Origin: Torymus aiolomorphi | Lineage: Eukaryota; Arthropoda; Insecta; Hymenoptera; Torymidae | Assembly (NCBI GenBank): GCA_036365515.1 | Contig: CM070875.1 | Coordinates: 88,616,128 to 88,680,127, forward strand | DNA length: 64,000 nucleotides | Direction: 5' to 3' | Shown: one piece after another, positions 12,118 to 24,700 of the stretch | Layout: every line of letters starts with the position of its first letter | How positions within the stretch are numbered: position 1 is the stretch's first letter | The notes under the pieces: generated by a model | The model's database searches: none | Told to the model about the DNA's origin: nothing | The model's input: only the letters and a program-made list of their open reading frames with translations | Program-made: the position numbers and the translations under genes

Positions 12118-13140
12118 CAATCAAGAATGGGGCATGCGTCATTAAATTACTTGAAAGCAATGCAGCGAAAGTATCCACATATTAAAGATTTAAATCAAAT
12201 GGTTTTTGATGACGCAATTCTTGATTGTGAAGTTTGTATGATCTCGAAGATCAATCGATTACCTTTTAAACAAACTCAACTGAGAGCGAAAGAACCCTTA
12301 CAAATTATACATTCAGACATAATCGGGATGATAAGTCCAGCCACTTATCCCAAGAAATACAAATATATTTCTGTATTTGTAGACGACTATTCTCGCCTTG
12401 CCATGGCATATCCTATGAACACAAAGGATGAAACTGCGTTCTGTTTCGAATCCTTTGTTAAGAGCGGTCGAAATATATTAGGAAAAGATACGAAAGTGTG
12501 CTCTTTACGATCCGATCAAGGGGCAGAATTTACTGGCGGTAAGATGTCGAAAGTTTTGAGTAAGCTGGGTACAGAATTGCAACTTGCCTGTCCCGATACA
12601 CCTCAGCATAATGGAGTAGCGGAAAGATTTAATCAGGCAATACAAAAGAAAGTGCGAGCATTGATAAATGACTCTGGTTTACCCGAAAATATGTGGGATT
12701 TAGCTCTAGGAGTAGCCGTATACGCATACAACAGAACACCACATCCTTCAATAGACATGCAAATTCCCATTCAAGTGTTCAAGCCTGAATACAAGACTGA
12801 ATTGATGCAGATAAAATGTTTCGGATGCTTGGCGTACATGAAAATACAGCGGAAGACTGGACCAAAATTCAGATCCATCGGAAAGCGAATGATTCTAGTT
12901 GGTTATAAAACAACTGGTCATGTCTTGTTCAGTCCAGAGGAAGGAAAATTATATGAAAGTAGGGATGTTAGATTTAATGAAAAATTGGTATTTACCGATA
13001 AATACAAGGCAAAGGATCTTGAACACTGGGAAAAGATCGAAACAGAAATTAACTCAGACACCTGGTTTACAGAGTTCGAGAAAGAAACAGAAGATATAGA
13101 AACGAAAGACGAGATGAAAAGAGGTAGAGGAAGACCGTGA
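12118..13140 (+). pseudogene. pol: Copia integrase
   Basis: The GAG-pre-integrase motif is visible as GHASLNYL followed by CEVCMISK. The DDE core follows: HSDIIGM, then RSDQGAEFTGG, then NGVAERFNQ, which hold the D, D and E positions. The C-terminal part runs through GYKTTGHVLFS. The codon just before QSRMGH, a tryptophan in the family motif, is TGA (12115-12117). The frame ends at 13138-13140 in TGA where copy 2 reads CGA. This enzyme joins element cDNA to chromosomal DNA in live relatives. Confidence 0.88.
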
Positions 13141-13903
13141 AAGAACAAAGGGAATGATGATATACAAATTACGGACGAAGATACGCATGCCTTGCTAGCA
13201 AATATAAATTGGGATCCTGCTACATATAAAGAGGCTATAAATAGCTCAGACAGGCTTAAATGGATGGAAGGCATAGAGAACGAATTAGAATCGCTAAACA
13301 AAAATCAAGTCTGGAAGCTCGTTGATCAATCCTCAATAAACAAGGAAAGCCGAATATAATCGATTCGAGTTGGGTGCTAAAGTGTAAGACAGAACCAGAT
13401 AACAGCGTACGACACAAGGCTCGACTTGTAATAAGAGGTTTTAAGAATCGCAACGAGTATGAGCTTCAAGAGACATATGCACCAGTATGTCGGCTACCAC
13501 TTATACGAGCTATACTGGCTATAGCAAACAAATGCGACTTTCACATTTGTCAAATGGATGTCAAAACTGCCTTTTTGAATGGACAACTTCAGAGTGAAGT
13601 ATTTATGGAAATTCTGGAAGAAATGGTGTGCTCAAATGAAATAAGACAGCGAAAGGTGTGTAAGTTGGAGAAAGCATTGTACGGTCTGAAAATAAGCCCA
13701 AAATGCTGGTATGACAAATTTAAGGAAAAGGCTGCAAAATTGGGTTTGACACCCGATCCAGATGAGCCCTGCTTACACAGTTGGAGTGGAAATCGTAAAG
13801 TATTAATACTGATTTTGTATGTCGATTACATCCTAATCACTGGAAATGATTTTGAGAAAATCCGAGAAGGCAAGCGAAAGTTGAACCAAGAGTTTAAATG
13901 AGT
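13141..13903 (+). pseudogene. pol: Copia reverse transcriptase (active site altered)
   Basis: The N-terminal part (ITDEDTHALLANINWDPATY) is cut by a frameshift near 13335. The palm resumes with HKARLVIRGFK, YAPVCRLPLIRAIL and QMDVKTAFLNGQL, all typical of Copia RT. The catalytic YVDD box reads YVDY (near 13819), while copy 2 keeps YVDD. A missing base near 13895 ends the frame at LNQEFK. Loss of one catalytic aspartate alone would abolish polymerisation. Confidence 0.88.
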
Positions 13904-14767
13904 GACATTGGAGAGCCGAAAGTTTATCTTGGATTGGAGATCGAAAGAGACAAGAAAGCGAAAGTACTTAAACTGAGCCAACAAAGATATATTGACAAAA
14001 TACTGAGACGATTTGGTTACGAAAATAGCCACCCTCAAAGAATGTCAATGGTAACCAATCAACTGGAGAACCAAAACAGCATCTTTGCGAGAACAGAGAA
14101 TGAGAATAACAGTTTGTACAGAGAGGTCGTAGGATCCTTACTGTACTTAGCGAATGCCAGCAGACCCGATATAGCGTATGGAGTGAACGTTTTGAGTAGA
14201 CATCAAATCGATCCCAAGGAGGAAGATTGGAAGATGGTCGAGCGAGTGCTTCGATATTTGAAACGGACAAGGTCCTACAGTCTTAATTACTATGGAGATA
14301 GTAATGATATGCAAGGATATTCTGACGCAAGTTTTGGCGACTGTAAAGGAGCCAAAACTACAAGTGGGTACGTAATAAAGCCGTTTAATGATACAATTAC
14401 ATGGCGAACGAAGAAACAAAATTATATTGCTCTATCTAATTGTCAAGCAGAGTACGTAGCAATGAGTGACTGTTGTCAGGTGATAATGTCTATACACAAT
14501 TGTCTTAAAAGAGTCCTAGATTGGGATTTTACTCCCATTGTACTATGGTGCGATAATAAAGCGGCAGAAGCAAGTGCTAAAACGAAAGGTGGTAGTAAGC
14601 TCAGGCACATGACAGATATTAAAGAGCACTATGTACGAGAATGTGTAGAACAAAATTTAGTGAAAGTAAATTGGTTAGCTTTAAAGCGACAGATTGCGGA
14701 TGTATTAACTAAACTTTTATCGTTTGATTTACATGTAAATCTGATTAAACTAATTATGAATTTTTAA
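13898..14767 (+). pseudogene. pol: Copia RT C-terminus and RNase H
   Basis: A 289-residue open frame holds the RT thumb phrase YLGLEIERD and LYREVVGSLLYLANASRPDI. The Copia RNase H follows: YSDASFGDCKGAKTTSGYV, WRTKKQNYIALSNCQAEYVA, and WCDNKAAEASA. The acidic residues of the RNase H site (D in SDASF, E in QAEY, D in WCDN) are present. It is the longest intact part of this copy and ends 126 bp before the polypurine tract. Confidence 0.9.
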
Positions 14768-14902
14768 TTATATGTTCCAGGCAATAAACCATGTATCACC
14801 ATAGATCTTACGTGATAGAAAATCGAAATATTTATTTTTGTACTGTAGATTATATATAAATAAAATTATTTGTAAAGCGACCGCGTAAAGCGTGGGAGGG
14901 AG
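14768..14902 (+). promoter_or_regulatory. 3' untranslated segment and polypurine tract
   Basis: Short non-coding tail after RNase H. GGGAGGGAG at 14894-14902 abuts the 3' LTR and is the expected plus-strand primer site. Confidence 0.85.
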
Positions 14903-15157
14903 TGTTGGAAGTATGCGTGCTTTTCGCGTGTGTGTGTGTGTGTGTGTGTGCGAGCGAATGTCTATGTATGTGAGTAGAGGGAGCGCCCTCCCCTCCGCAC
15001 TGCGTGCGGCTGTCTCCGCGAGCGCCACTTCTCCCTGAGCGCTGGACCCGAGCGGACGTGAGCAAGACAGAGAGAAAGCCTTTGAATAAACTAAACGTAA
15101 AACTTAAACTGTGTGTAACTCTGGATTATTCACCTCATTCTCACCAACCATCCAACA
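14903..15157 (+). repeat. 3' LTR of Copia copy 1
   Basis: 255 bp, TGTTGG to CAACA, homologous to 6024-6266. It keeps CCATCCAACA at its end where the 5' LTR has a short deletion. It is followed by TATCG, the duplicated target. Confidence 0.93.
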
Positions 15158-15162
15158 TATCG

Positions 15163-15163
<1 letters not shown>

Positions 15164-15250
<87 letters not shown>

Positions 15251-15257
15251 TATATAA
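15164..15257. repeat. (TA)n microsatellite
   Basis: About 45 TA units with one TG/TA interruption, between the Copia target site and a family A piece. Confidence 0.95.
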
Positions 15258-15432
15258 AAAAATGTTTTTATGATCAATACTGGATGAGTAAAGGGAAAAA
15301 AGTTACAATTTGTTGAAACATCAATAAAAATTCATAATTTCAATTTTTGATAACATGATTAATGAAACTGAATATTACTCATACATCTTATGGCATGGAC
15401 CGTACCACTGAATTTTGTTAGAGCATCAAATT
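15258..15432 (+). mobile_element. Family A inner fragment
   Basis: Shares GATCAATACTGG, TTGATAACATGATTAATG and ACTGAATTTTGTTAGAGCAT with 5700-5860 in the same direction and with 16440-16610 in reverse. Truncated by (TA)n on both sides. Confidence 0.65.
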
Positions 15433-15443
15433 TTATACATATA

Positions 15444-16117
<674 letters not shown>

Positions 16118-16141
16118 TATATATATATATATATATATATG

Positions 16142-16369
16142 CAACGGTTCGTTCCGGGACGTTTACACTGTACATCGCTGTTATTTCCGGGACGCGCTGT
16201 TTTTTCCGGGACGTCCCGGAAATTTTTCTGTACGTAAGCGTTATTTCTGGGACGCGTCTAGAGTCAATAACCCCAGGGATATTATTTCTTTAGTCACGCG
16301 CTTATATAGGGAACTCTGAAGAGATAAACTATAGGACCCTGTAGATTACCAGAAATAACGTGTATAGGT

Positions 16370-16371
<2 letters not shown>
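16142..16371 (+). mobile_element. Core-word element 5
   Basis: Core ATTATTTCTTTAG at 16281-16293, preceded by GAGTCAATAACCCCAGGG and followed by GGGAACTCTGAAG. The local word is of the form GTTATTTCCGGGACG, present about four times left of the core. CCAGAAATAACG near 16348 is the inverted copy. Bounded by (TA)n at 16117-16141 and 16372-16438. Confidence 0.68.
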
Positions 16372-16436
<65 letters not shown>

Positions 16437-16443
<7 letters not shown>

Positions 16444-16999
16444 TGATGCTCTAACAAACTTTAGTGGTACGGTCCATGCCATAAGATGTATGAATAATAT
16501 TCAGTTTCATTAATCATGTTATCAAAAATTGAAATTATTGATTTTTATTGATATTACAAAAAATTGTAACTTTTTTCCCTTTGCTCATCCAGTATTGATC
16601 ATAAAAACATTTTGAAGGGTTTTCGAAGAAGAATACAAAAAAAATTTGTCGAATAAAAAATATTTGGTCGCAGCCTCAATATCCTTCGATGAAGGTATAC
16701 TAAGAAGCAGCCAATGAGGGACTCTCAAAAAGGGTCATAATATAAATACTGGCACATTCTACAGAAAAAATGCAAGCTTTTTGCCGATCAATGTTCTATA
16801 CAAGAAGTTTCAAGATTTTAATTTAAAAAATGAATAAACTTGGATTTTAACCAAAAATTGCAAAAAAATTGAATTTTCAATCTTGCATAGCTTTTTTATT
16901 TTTGCAAATATCGACCTAAAATTTGAGGAACAATTTTTTTTTCATAAAAAACTAAAAGAAAACGAGTTTTGAGCGATTTTAAAATTTTGAGCTGCTGAC
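16437..16999 (-). mobile_element. Family A arm, reverse orientation
   Basis: Reverse complement of the arm at 5284-5870. It ends at AAAATTTTGAGCTGCTGAC next to (TA)n. It may be the partner of the 5284 arm, with Copia and core-word elements having entered between them. Confidence 0.65.
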
Positions 17000-17028
17000 T
17001 ATATATATATGTATATATATATATATAC

Positions 17029-17259
17029 ATTTCTTTTACCAGATTTATGGAGCCCTTTTATACACATGAGCATATTTATGGAGCCCATTTTCTTTTATGG
17101 AGCCCGGGTCCAATAAAATATTCTTATACGGCGTTTATGGAGCCCGATCTAGAGTTTCTATACCCAGAGAGGGATTATTTCTTTAGTCACTTGTATACGG
17201 GAACTCTGGGCGTAGGTACTAATATACAGAGATGGGCTCCATAAAGGGGTTAAGTGATA

Positions 17260-17261
<2 letters not shown>
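17029..17261 (+). mobile_element. Core-word element 6
   Basis: Core ATTATTTCTTTAG at 17174-17186. TTTATGGAGCCC occurs four times left of the core, and its inverse GGGCTCCATAAA once to the right. The right half (GGGAACTCTGGGCGTAGGTA) matches elements 1 and 10, so these three form one subfamily. (TA)n follows to 17346. Confidence 0.72.

Positions 17262-17346
<85 letters not shown>
17262..17346. repeat. (TA)n microsatellite
   Basis: About 42 TA units. Confidence 0.95.
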
Positions 17347-17350
<4 letters not shown>

Positions 17351-17425
17351 GGGTGTCCCATTTTAAAACCACCAGGCAAATATCTCGAAAACTAAGGGAC
17401 ATGGAAAAAAACTTTTAATACAAAA
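17347..17425. mobile_element. Relic end of a Tc1/mariner-like element
   Basis: TA followed by CCGGGTGTCCCATTTTAAAA and CAGGCAAATATCTCGAAAAC closely resembles the first ~78 bp of the element at 7499-9244. It is cut off by a short (TA)n on the right. No second end is visible nearby. Confidence 0.6.
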
Positions 17426-18587
17426 GTATATATATATACATATAGGATATTTCATGGGAAGTGAGCAGCTCAAAATTTTAAATCCTCTGAAACCTAGTTA
17501 AATTTGTTCAAAATAATGAAAAAATGCAGAAACAAAATTTTAGTGCGATATATGCAAATGTTCAAAAGTTATTCTAACCTCTAAATTTCGAAATTTTGAT
17601 TTTTTTCACAAAATGACAATTTTCATGATTTTTTTGGGGTAAAAATTTGAAATATTTTGTATAGCACATTGATTGGAAGAAAGTTTGCATTTTCTCTGTT
17701 GAATATGCCAGTATTTTTTGTTGTGACCTATTTTTAAAGTGTCTTATTGATTCATTCATAATATACATTCATATTAGAAAAGAAAGTGTGCGACACAATA
17801 TTTTTTGTTCGACAAAGGATTTTTTATTTTGTTATTTAACAAACTTTAAAACGCGCCTACAACTTAGACTGTTGCACCTAATTGAAAAAAGTTACATGCT
17901 TTTAAATATAAAAAAAATATCAAAAATTGGTATTTTTGGCAGCTTAGTTGATTCATGAAGTTAATATTATTCATAAATTCCATATGTTATGTATCGTGTC
18001 ACTGACTTTTGTAAAAATATATATTAGAAGTATTTCAAACATCTATTTCCAACAGTATTTAGTTGGCTTATTATTTTATTCATATTTATTTTCCCAAATA
18101 TTGAATGCAAGCGGCACATACTGCTACATACACTATATTCATATTTTTCATGTCTTCTTAAAATTAAATTCAATAATTAATCTATTATTATGAGTATAAA
18201 AATATAAAATAAAGATGTAAATTCTAAGTAGGTGACAGTCGGATTGGTAATACCTATATTCGAATATAGAGACAAGTACTTATTACACAATGAGTTTTAA
18301 ACAACATTATTTTCTTATTAAGACCATGCTTTATACATTTTTACAAATTAAAGATCAATCTATTTAAACCTGTAAATTACTAAAATACGTAATTGGATTA
18401 TCTAATTTGAGATGTATCCTGAAATCATGCATCAAAATTAACTAGTTAAGTAATTTATTATAGTCATTTAATAGCAAGGATATAGGCAATATACGTACAA
18501 TGATTTGGCTGATTACACTTTAAATTGTTGAATTACTTCTAACAAGATTTTTCTATCTTTACTCATGCTTTATCACCCATACAGCAT

Positions 18588-18730
18588 GAAAGAAAACTGA
18601 AATAATTACATGAAATAATTCATGAATTAATACATTGAAATGATTTAGAAAGAATTTTAATTTTATATGGAATCCTTACAAAATACTTTCAAAAATCTTC
18701 CAAAAAAATAAAAAAAGTGTTACCAAAAAA
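18588..18730. repeat. Degenerate satellite-like lead-in
   Basis: Contains CATGAAATAATTCATGAATT and AAATCTTCC-like phrases related to the satellite unit but too diverged to be a regular monomer. Confidence 0.5.
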
Positions 18731-21700
18731 TAATTACACGAATTAATTCTGAAAGGACTTTGAAAAGATTTTTTGAAAGAATACATAAAATAATTTCGAA
18801 ATTATTGTAAGTATTCTTTCATGCAATAATTCAGAAATAATTTCAGAAAGATACAAATTAATCATTCACAAAAATAATTCAATATCTATTCAAAAATCTT
18901 ACATGAATTATTTCATGAAATCTTCTGGGAAACTCGTGTGAATTAATACAAGAAATAATTTTGAATTCTTTTGAAAAAGATTTTTAGAATAAAATTTTTT
19001 AAAACAAAATAGCAAAAAAAATAATTACACGAATTAATTCTGAAAGGACTTCGAAAAGATTTTTTGAAAGAATACATAAAATAATTTCGAAATTATTGCA
19101 AGTATTCTTTCATGCAATAATTCAGAAATAATTTCAGAAAGATACAAATTAATCATTCACAAAAATAATTCAATATCTATTCAAAAATCTTACATGAATT
19201 ATTTCATGAAATCTTCTGGGAAACTCGTGTGAATTAATACAAGAAATGATTTTGAATTCTTTTGAAAAAGATTTTTAGAATAAAATTTTTTAAAACAAAA
19301 TAGCAAAAAAAATAATTACACGAATTAATTCTGAAAGGACTTTGAAAAGATTTTTTGAAAGAATACATAAAATAATTTCGAAATTATTGCAAGTATTCTA
19401 TCATGCAATAATTCAGAAATAATTTCAGAAAGATACAAATTAATCATTCACAAAAATAATTCAGTATCTATTCAAAAATCTTACATGAATTATTTGATGA
19501 AATCTTCTGGAAAACTCGTGTGAATTAATACAAGAAATAATTTTGAATTGTTTTGAAAAAGATTTTTAGAATAAAATTTTTTAAAACAAAATAGCAAAAA
19601 AAAAATAATTACACGAATTAATTCTGAAAGGACTTTGAAAAGATTTTTTGAAAGAATACATAAAATAATTTCGAAATTATTGCAAGTATTCTTTCATGCA
19701 ATAATTCAGAAATAATTTCAGAAAGATACAAATTAATCATTCACAAAAATAATTCAGTATCTGTTCAAAAATCTTACATGAATTATTTCATGAAATCTTC
19801 TGGGAAACTCGTCTGAATTAATACAAGAAATAATTTTGAATTCTTTTGAAAAAGATTTTTAAAATAAAATTTTTTAAAACAAAATAGCAAAAAAAATAAT
19901 TACACGAATTAATTCTGAAAGGACTTTGAAAAGATTTTTTGAAAGAATACATAAAATAATTTCGAAATTATTGCAAGTATTCTTTCATGCAATAATTTAG
20001 AAATAATTTCAGAAAGTTACAAATTAATCATTCACAAAAATAATTCAATATCTATTAAAAAATCTTACATGAATTATTTCATGAAATCTTCTGGGAAACT
20101 CGTGTGAATTAATACAAGAAATAATTTTGAATTCTTTTGAAAAAGATTTTTAAAATAAAATTGTTTAAAACAAAATAGCAAAAAAAATAATTACACGAAT
20201 TAATACTGAAAGGACTTTGAAAAGATTTTTTGAAAGAATACATAAAATAATTTCGAAATTATTGCAAGTATTCATTCATGCAATAATTCAGAAATAATTT
20301 CAGAAAGATACAAATTAATCATTCACAAAAATAATTCAATATCTATTCAAAAATCTTACATGAATTATTTCGTGAAATCTTCTGGGAAACTCGTGTGAAT
20401 TAATACAAGAAATAATTTTGAATTGTTTTAAAAAAGATTTTTAGAATAAAATTTTTTAAAACAAAATAGCAAAAAAAAATAATTACACGAATTAATTCTG
20501 AAAGGACTTTGAAAAGATTTTTAGAATAAAATTTTTTAAAACAAAATAGCAAAAAAAATAATTACACGAATTAATTCTGAAAGGACTTTGAAAAGATTTT
20601 TTGGAAGAATACATAAAATAATTTCGAAATTATTGCAAGTATTCTTTCATGCAATAATTCAGAAATAATTTTAGAAAGATACAAATTAATCATTCACAAA
20701 AATAATTCAGTATCTATTCAAAAATCTTACATGAATTATTTGATGAAATCTTCTGGAAAACTCGTGCGAATTAATACAAGAAATAATTTTGAATTCTTTT
20801 GAAAAAGATTTTTAAAATAAAATTTTTTAAAACAAAATAGCAAAAAAAATAATTACACGAATTAATTCTGAAAGGACTTTGAAAAGATTTTTTGAAAGAA
20901 TACATAAAATAATTTCGAAATTATTGCAAGTATTCTTTCATGCAATAATTTAGAAATAATTTAAGAAAGTTACAAATTAATCATTCACAAAAATAATTCA
21001 ATATCTATTCAAAAATCTTACATGAATTATTTCATGAAATCTTCTGGGAAACTCGTGTGAATTAATACAAGAAATAATTTTGAATTCTTTTGAAAAAGAT
21101 TTTTAAAATAAAATTGTTTAAAACAAAATAGCAAAAAAAATAATTACACGAATTAATACTGAAAGGACTTTGAAAAGATTTTTTGAAAGAATACATAAAA
21201 TAATTTCGAAATTATTGCAAGTATTCTTTCATGCAATAATTCAGAAATAATTTTAGAAAGATACAAATTAATCATTCACAAAAATAATTCAGTATCTATT
21301 CAAAAATCTTACATGAATTATTTGATGAAATCTTCTGGAAAACTCGTGTGAATTAATACAAGAAATAATTTTGAATTGTTTTGAAAAAGATTTTTAGAAT
21401 AAAATTTTTTAAAACAAAATAGCAAAAAAAATAATTACACGAATTAATTCTGAAAGGACTTTGAAAAGATTTTTTGAAAGAATACATAAAATAATTTCGA
21501 AATTATTGCAAGTATTCTTTCATGCAATAATTCAGAAATAATTTCAGAAAGATACAAATTAATCATTCACAAAAATAATTCAGTATCTGTTCAAAAATCT
21601 TACATGAATTATTTCATGAAATCTTCTGGGAAACTCGTCTGAATTAATACAAGAAATAATTTTGAATTCTTTTGAAAAAGATTTTTAAAATAAAATTTTT

Positions 21701-24700
21701 TAAAACAAAATAGCAAAAAAAATAATTACACGAATTAATTCTGAAAGGACTTTGAAAAGATTTTTTGAAAGAATACATAAAATAATTTCGAAATTATTGC
21801 AAGTATTCTTTCATGCAATAATTTAGAAATAATTTCAGAAAGTTACAAATTAATCATTCACAAAAATAATTCAATATCTATTCAAAAATCTTACATGAAT
21901 TATTTCATGAAATCTTCTGGGAAACTCGTGTGAATTAATACAAGAAATAATTTTGAATTCTTTTGAAAAAGATTTTTAAAATAAAATTGTTTAAAACAAA
22001 ATAGCAAAAAAAATAATTACACGAATTAATACTGAAAGGACTTTGAAAAGATTTTTTGAAAGAATACATAAAATAATTTCGAAATTATTGCAAGTATTCA
22101 TTCATGCAATAATTCAGAAATAATTTCAGAAAGATACAAAATAATCATTTACAAAAATAATTCAATATCTATTCAAAAATCTTACATGAATTATTTCGTG
22201 AAATCTTCTGGGAAACTCGTGTGAATTAATACAAGAAATAATTTTGAATTCTTTTGAAAAAGATTTTTAGAATAAAATTTTTTAAAACAAAATAGCAAAA
22301 AAAATAATTACACGAATTAATTCTGAAAGGACTTTGAAAAGATTTTTTGAAAGAATACATAAAATAATTTCGAAATTATTGCAAGTATTCTTTCATGCAA
22401 TAATTCAGAAATAATTTCAGAAAGATACAAATTAATCATTCACAAAAATAATTCAATATCTATTCAAAAATCTTACATGAATTATTTCATGAAATCTTCT
22501 GGGAAACTCGTGTGAATTAATACAAGAAATGATTTTGAATTCTTTTGAAAAAGATTTTTAGAATAAAATTTTTTAAAACAAAATAGCAAAAAAAATAATT
22601 ACACGAATTAATTCTGAAAGGACTTTGAAAAGATTTTTTGAAAGAATACATAAAATAATTTCGAAATTATTGCAAGTATTCTTTCATGCAATAATTCAGA
22701 AATAATTTTAGAAAGATACAAATTAATCATTCACAAAAATAATTCAGTATCTATTCAAAAATCTTACATGAATTATTTGATGAAATCTTCTGGAAAACTC
22801 GTGTGAATTAATACAAGAAATAATTTTGAATTGTTTTGAAAAAGATTTTTAGAATAAAATTTTTTAAAACAAAATAGCAAAAAAAAATAATTACACGAAT
22901 TAATTCTGAAAGGACTTTGAAAAGATTTTTTGAAAGAATACATAAAATAATTTCGAAATTATTGCAAGTATTCTTTCATGCAATAATTCAGAAATAATTT
23001 CAGAAAGATACAAATTAATCATTCACAAAAATAATTCAGTATCTGTTCAAAAATCTTACATGAATTATTTCATGAAATCTTCTGGGAAACTCGTCTGAAT
23101 TAATACAAGAAATAATTTTGAATTCTTTTGAAAAAGATTTTTATAATAAAATTTTTTAAAACAAAATAGCAAAAAAAATAATTACACGAATTAATTCTGA
23201 AAGGACTTAGAAAAGATTTTTTGAAAGAATACATAAAATAATTTCGAAATTATTGCAAGTATTCATTCATGCAATAATTCAGAAATAATTTCAGAAAGAT
23301 ACAAATTAATCATTCACAAAAATAATTCAATATCTATTCAAAAATCTTACATGAATTATTTCGTGAAATCTTCTGGGAAACTCGTGTGAATTAATACAAG
23401 AAATAATTTTGAATTGTTTTAAAAAAGATTTTTAGAATAAAATTTTTTAAAACAAAATAGCAAAAAAATATAATTACACGAATTAATTCTGAAAGGACTT
23501 TGAAAAGATTTTTAGAATAAAATTTTTTAAAACAAAATAGCAAAAAAAATAATTACACGAATTAATTCTGAAAGGACTTTGAAAAGATTTTTTGAAAGAA
23601 TACATAAAATAATTTCGAAATTATTGCAAGTATTCTTTCATGCAATAATTCAGAAATAATTTTAGAAAGATACAAATTAATCATTCACAAAAATAATTCA
23701 GTATCTATTCAAAAATCTTACATGAATTATTTGATGAAATCTTCTGGAAAACTCGTGCGAATTAATACAAGAAATAATTTTGAATTCTTTTGAAAAAGAT
23801 TTTTAAAATAAAATTTTTTAAAACAAAATAGCAAAAAAAATAATTACACGAATTAATTCTGAAAGGACTTTGAAAAGATTTTTTGAAAGAATACATAAAA
23901 TAATTTCGAAATTATTGCAAGTATTCTTTCATGCAATAATTTAGAAATAATTTCAGAAAGTTACAAATTAATCATTCACAAAAATAATTCAATATCTATT
24001 CAAAAATCTTACATGAATTATTTCATGAAATCTTCTGGGAAACTCGTGTGAATTAATACAAGAAATAATTTTGAATTCTTTTGAAAAAGATTTTTAAAAT
24101 AAAATTGTTTAAAACAAAATAGCAAAAAAAATAATTACACGAATTAATACTGAAAGGACTTTGAAAAGATTTTTTGAAAGAATACATAAAATAATTTCGA
24201 AATTATTGCAAGTATTCATTCATGCAATAATTCAGAAATAATTTCAGAAAGATACAAAATAATCATTCACAAAAATAATTCAATATCTATTCAAAAAACT
24301 TACATGAATTATTTCGTGAAATCTTCTGGGAAACTCGTGTGAATTAATACAAGAAATAATTTTGAATTGTTTTAAAAAAGATTTTTAGAATAAAATTTTT
24401 TAAAACAAAATAGCAAAAAAAAATAATTACACGAATTAATTCTGAAAGGACTTTGAAAAGATTTTTAGAATAAAATTTTTTAAAACAAAATAGCAAAAAA
24501 ATAATTACACGAATTAATTCTGAAAGGACTTTGAAAAGATTTTTTGAAAGAATACATAAAATAATTTCGAAATTATTGCAAGTATTCTTTCATGCAATAA
24601 TTCAGAAATAATTTCAGAAAGATACAAATTAATCATTCACAAAAATAATTCAGTATCTATTCAAAAATCTTACATGAATTATTTCATGAAATCTTCTGGG

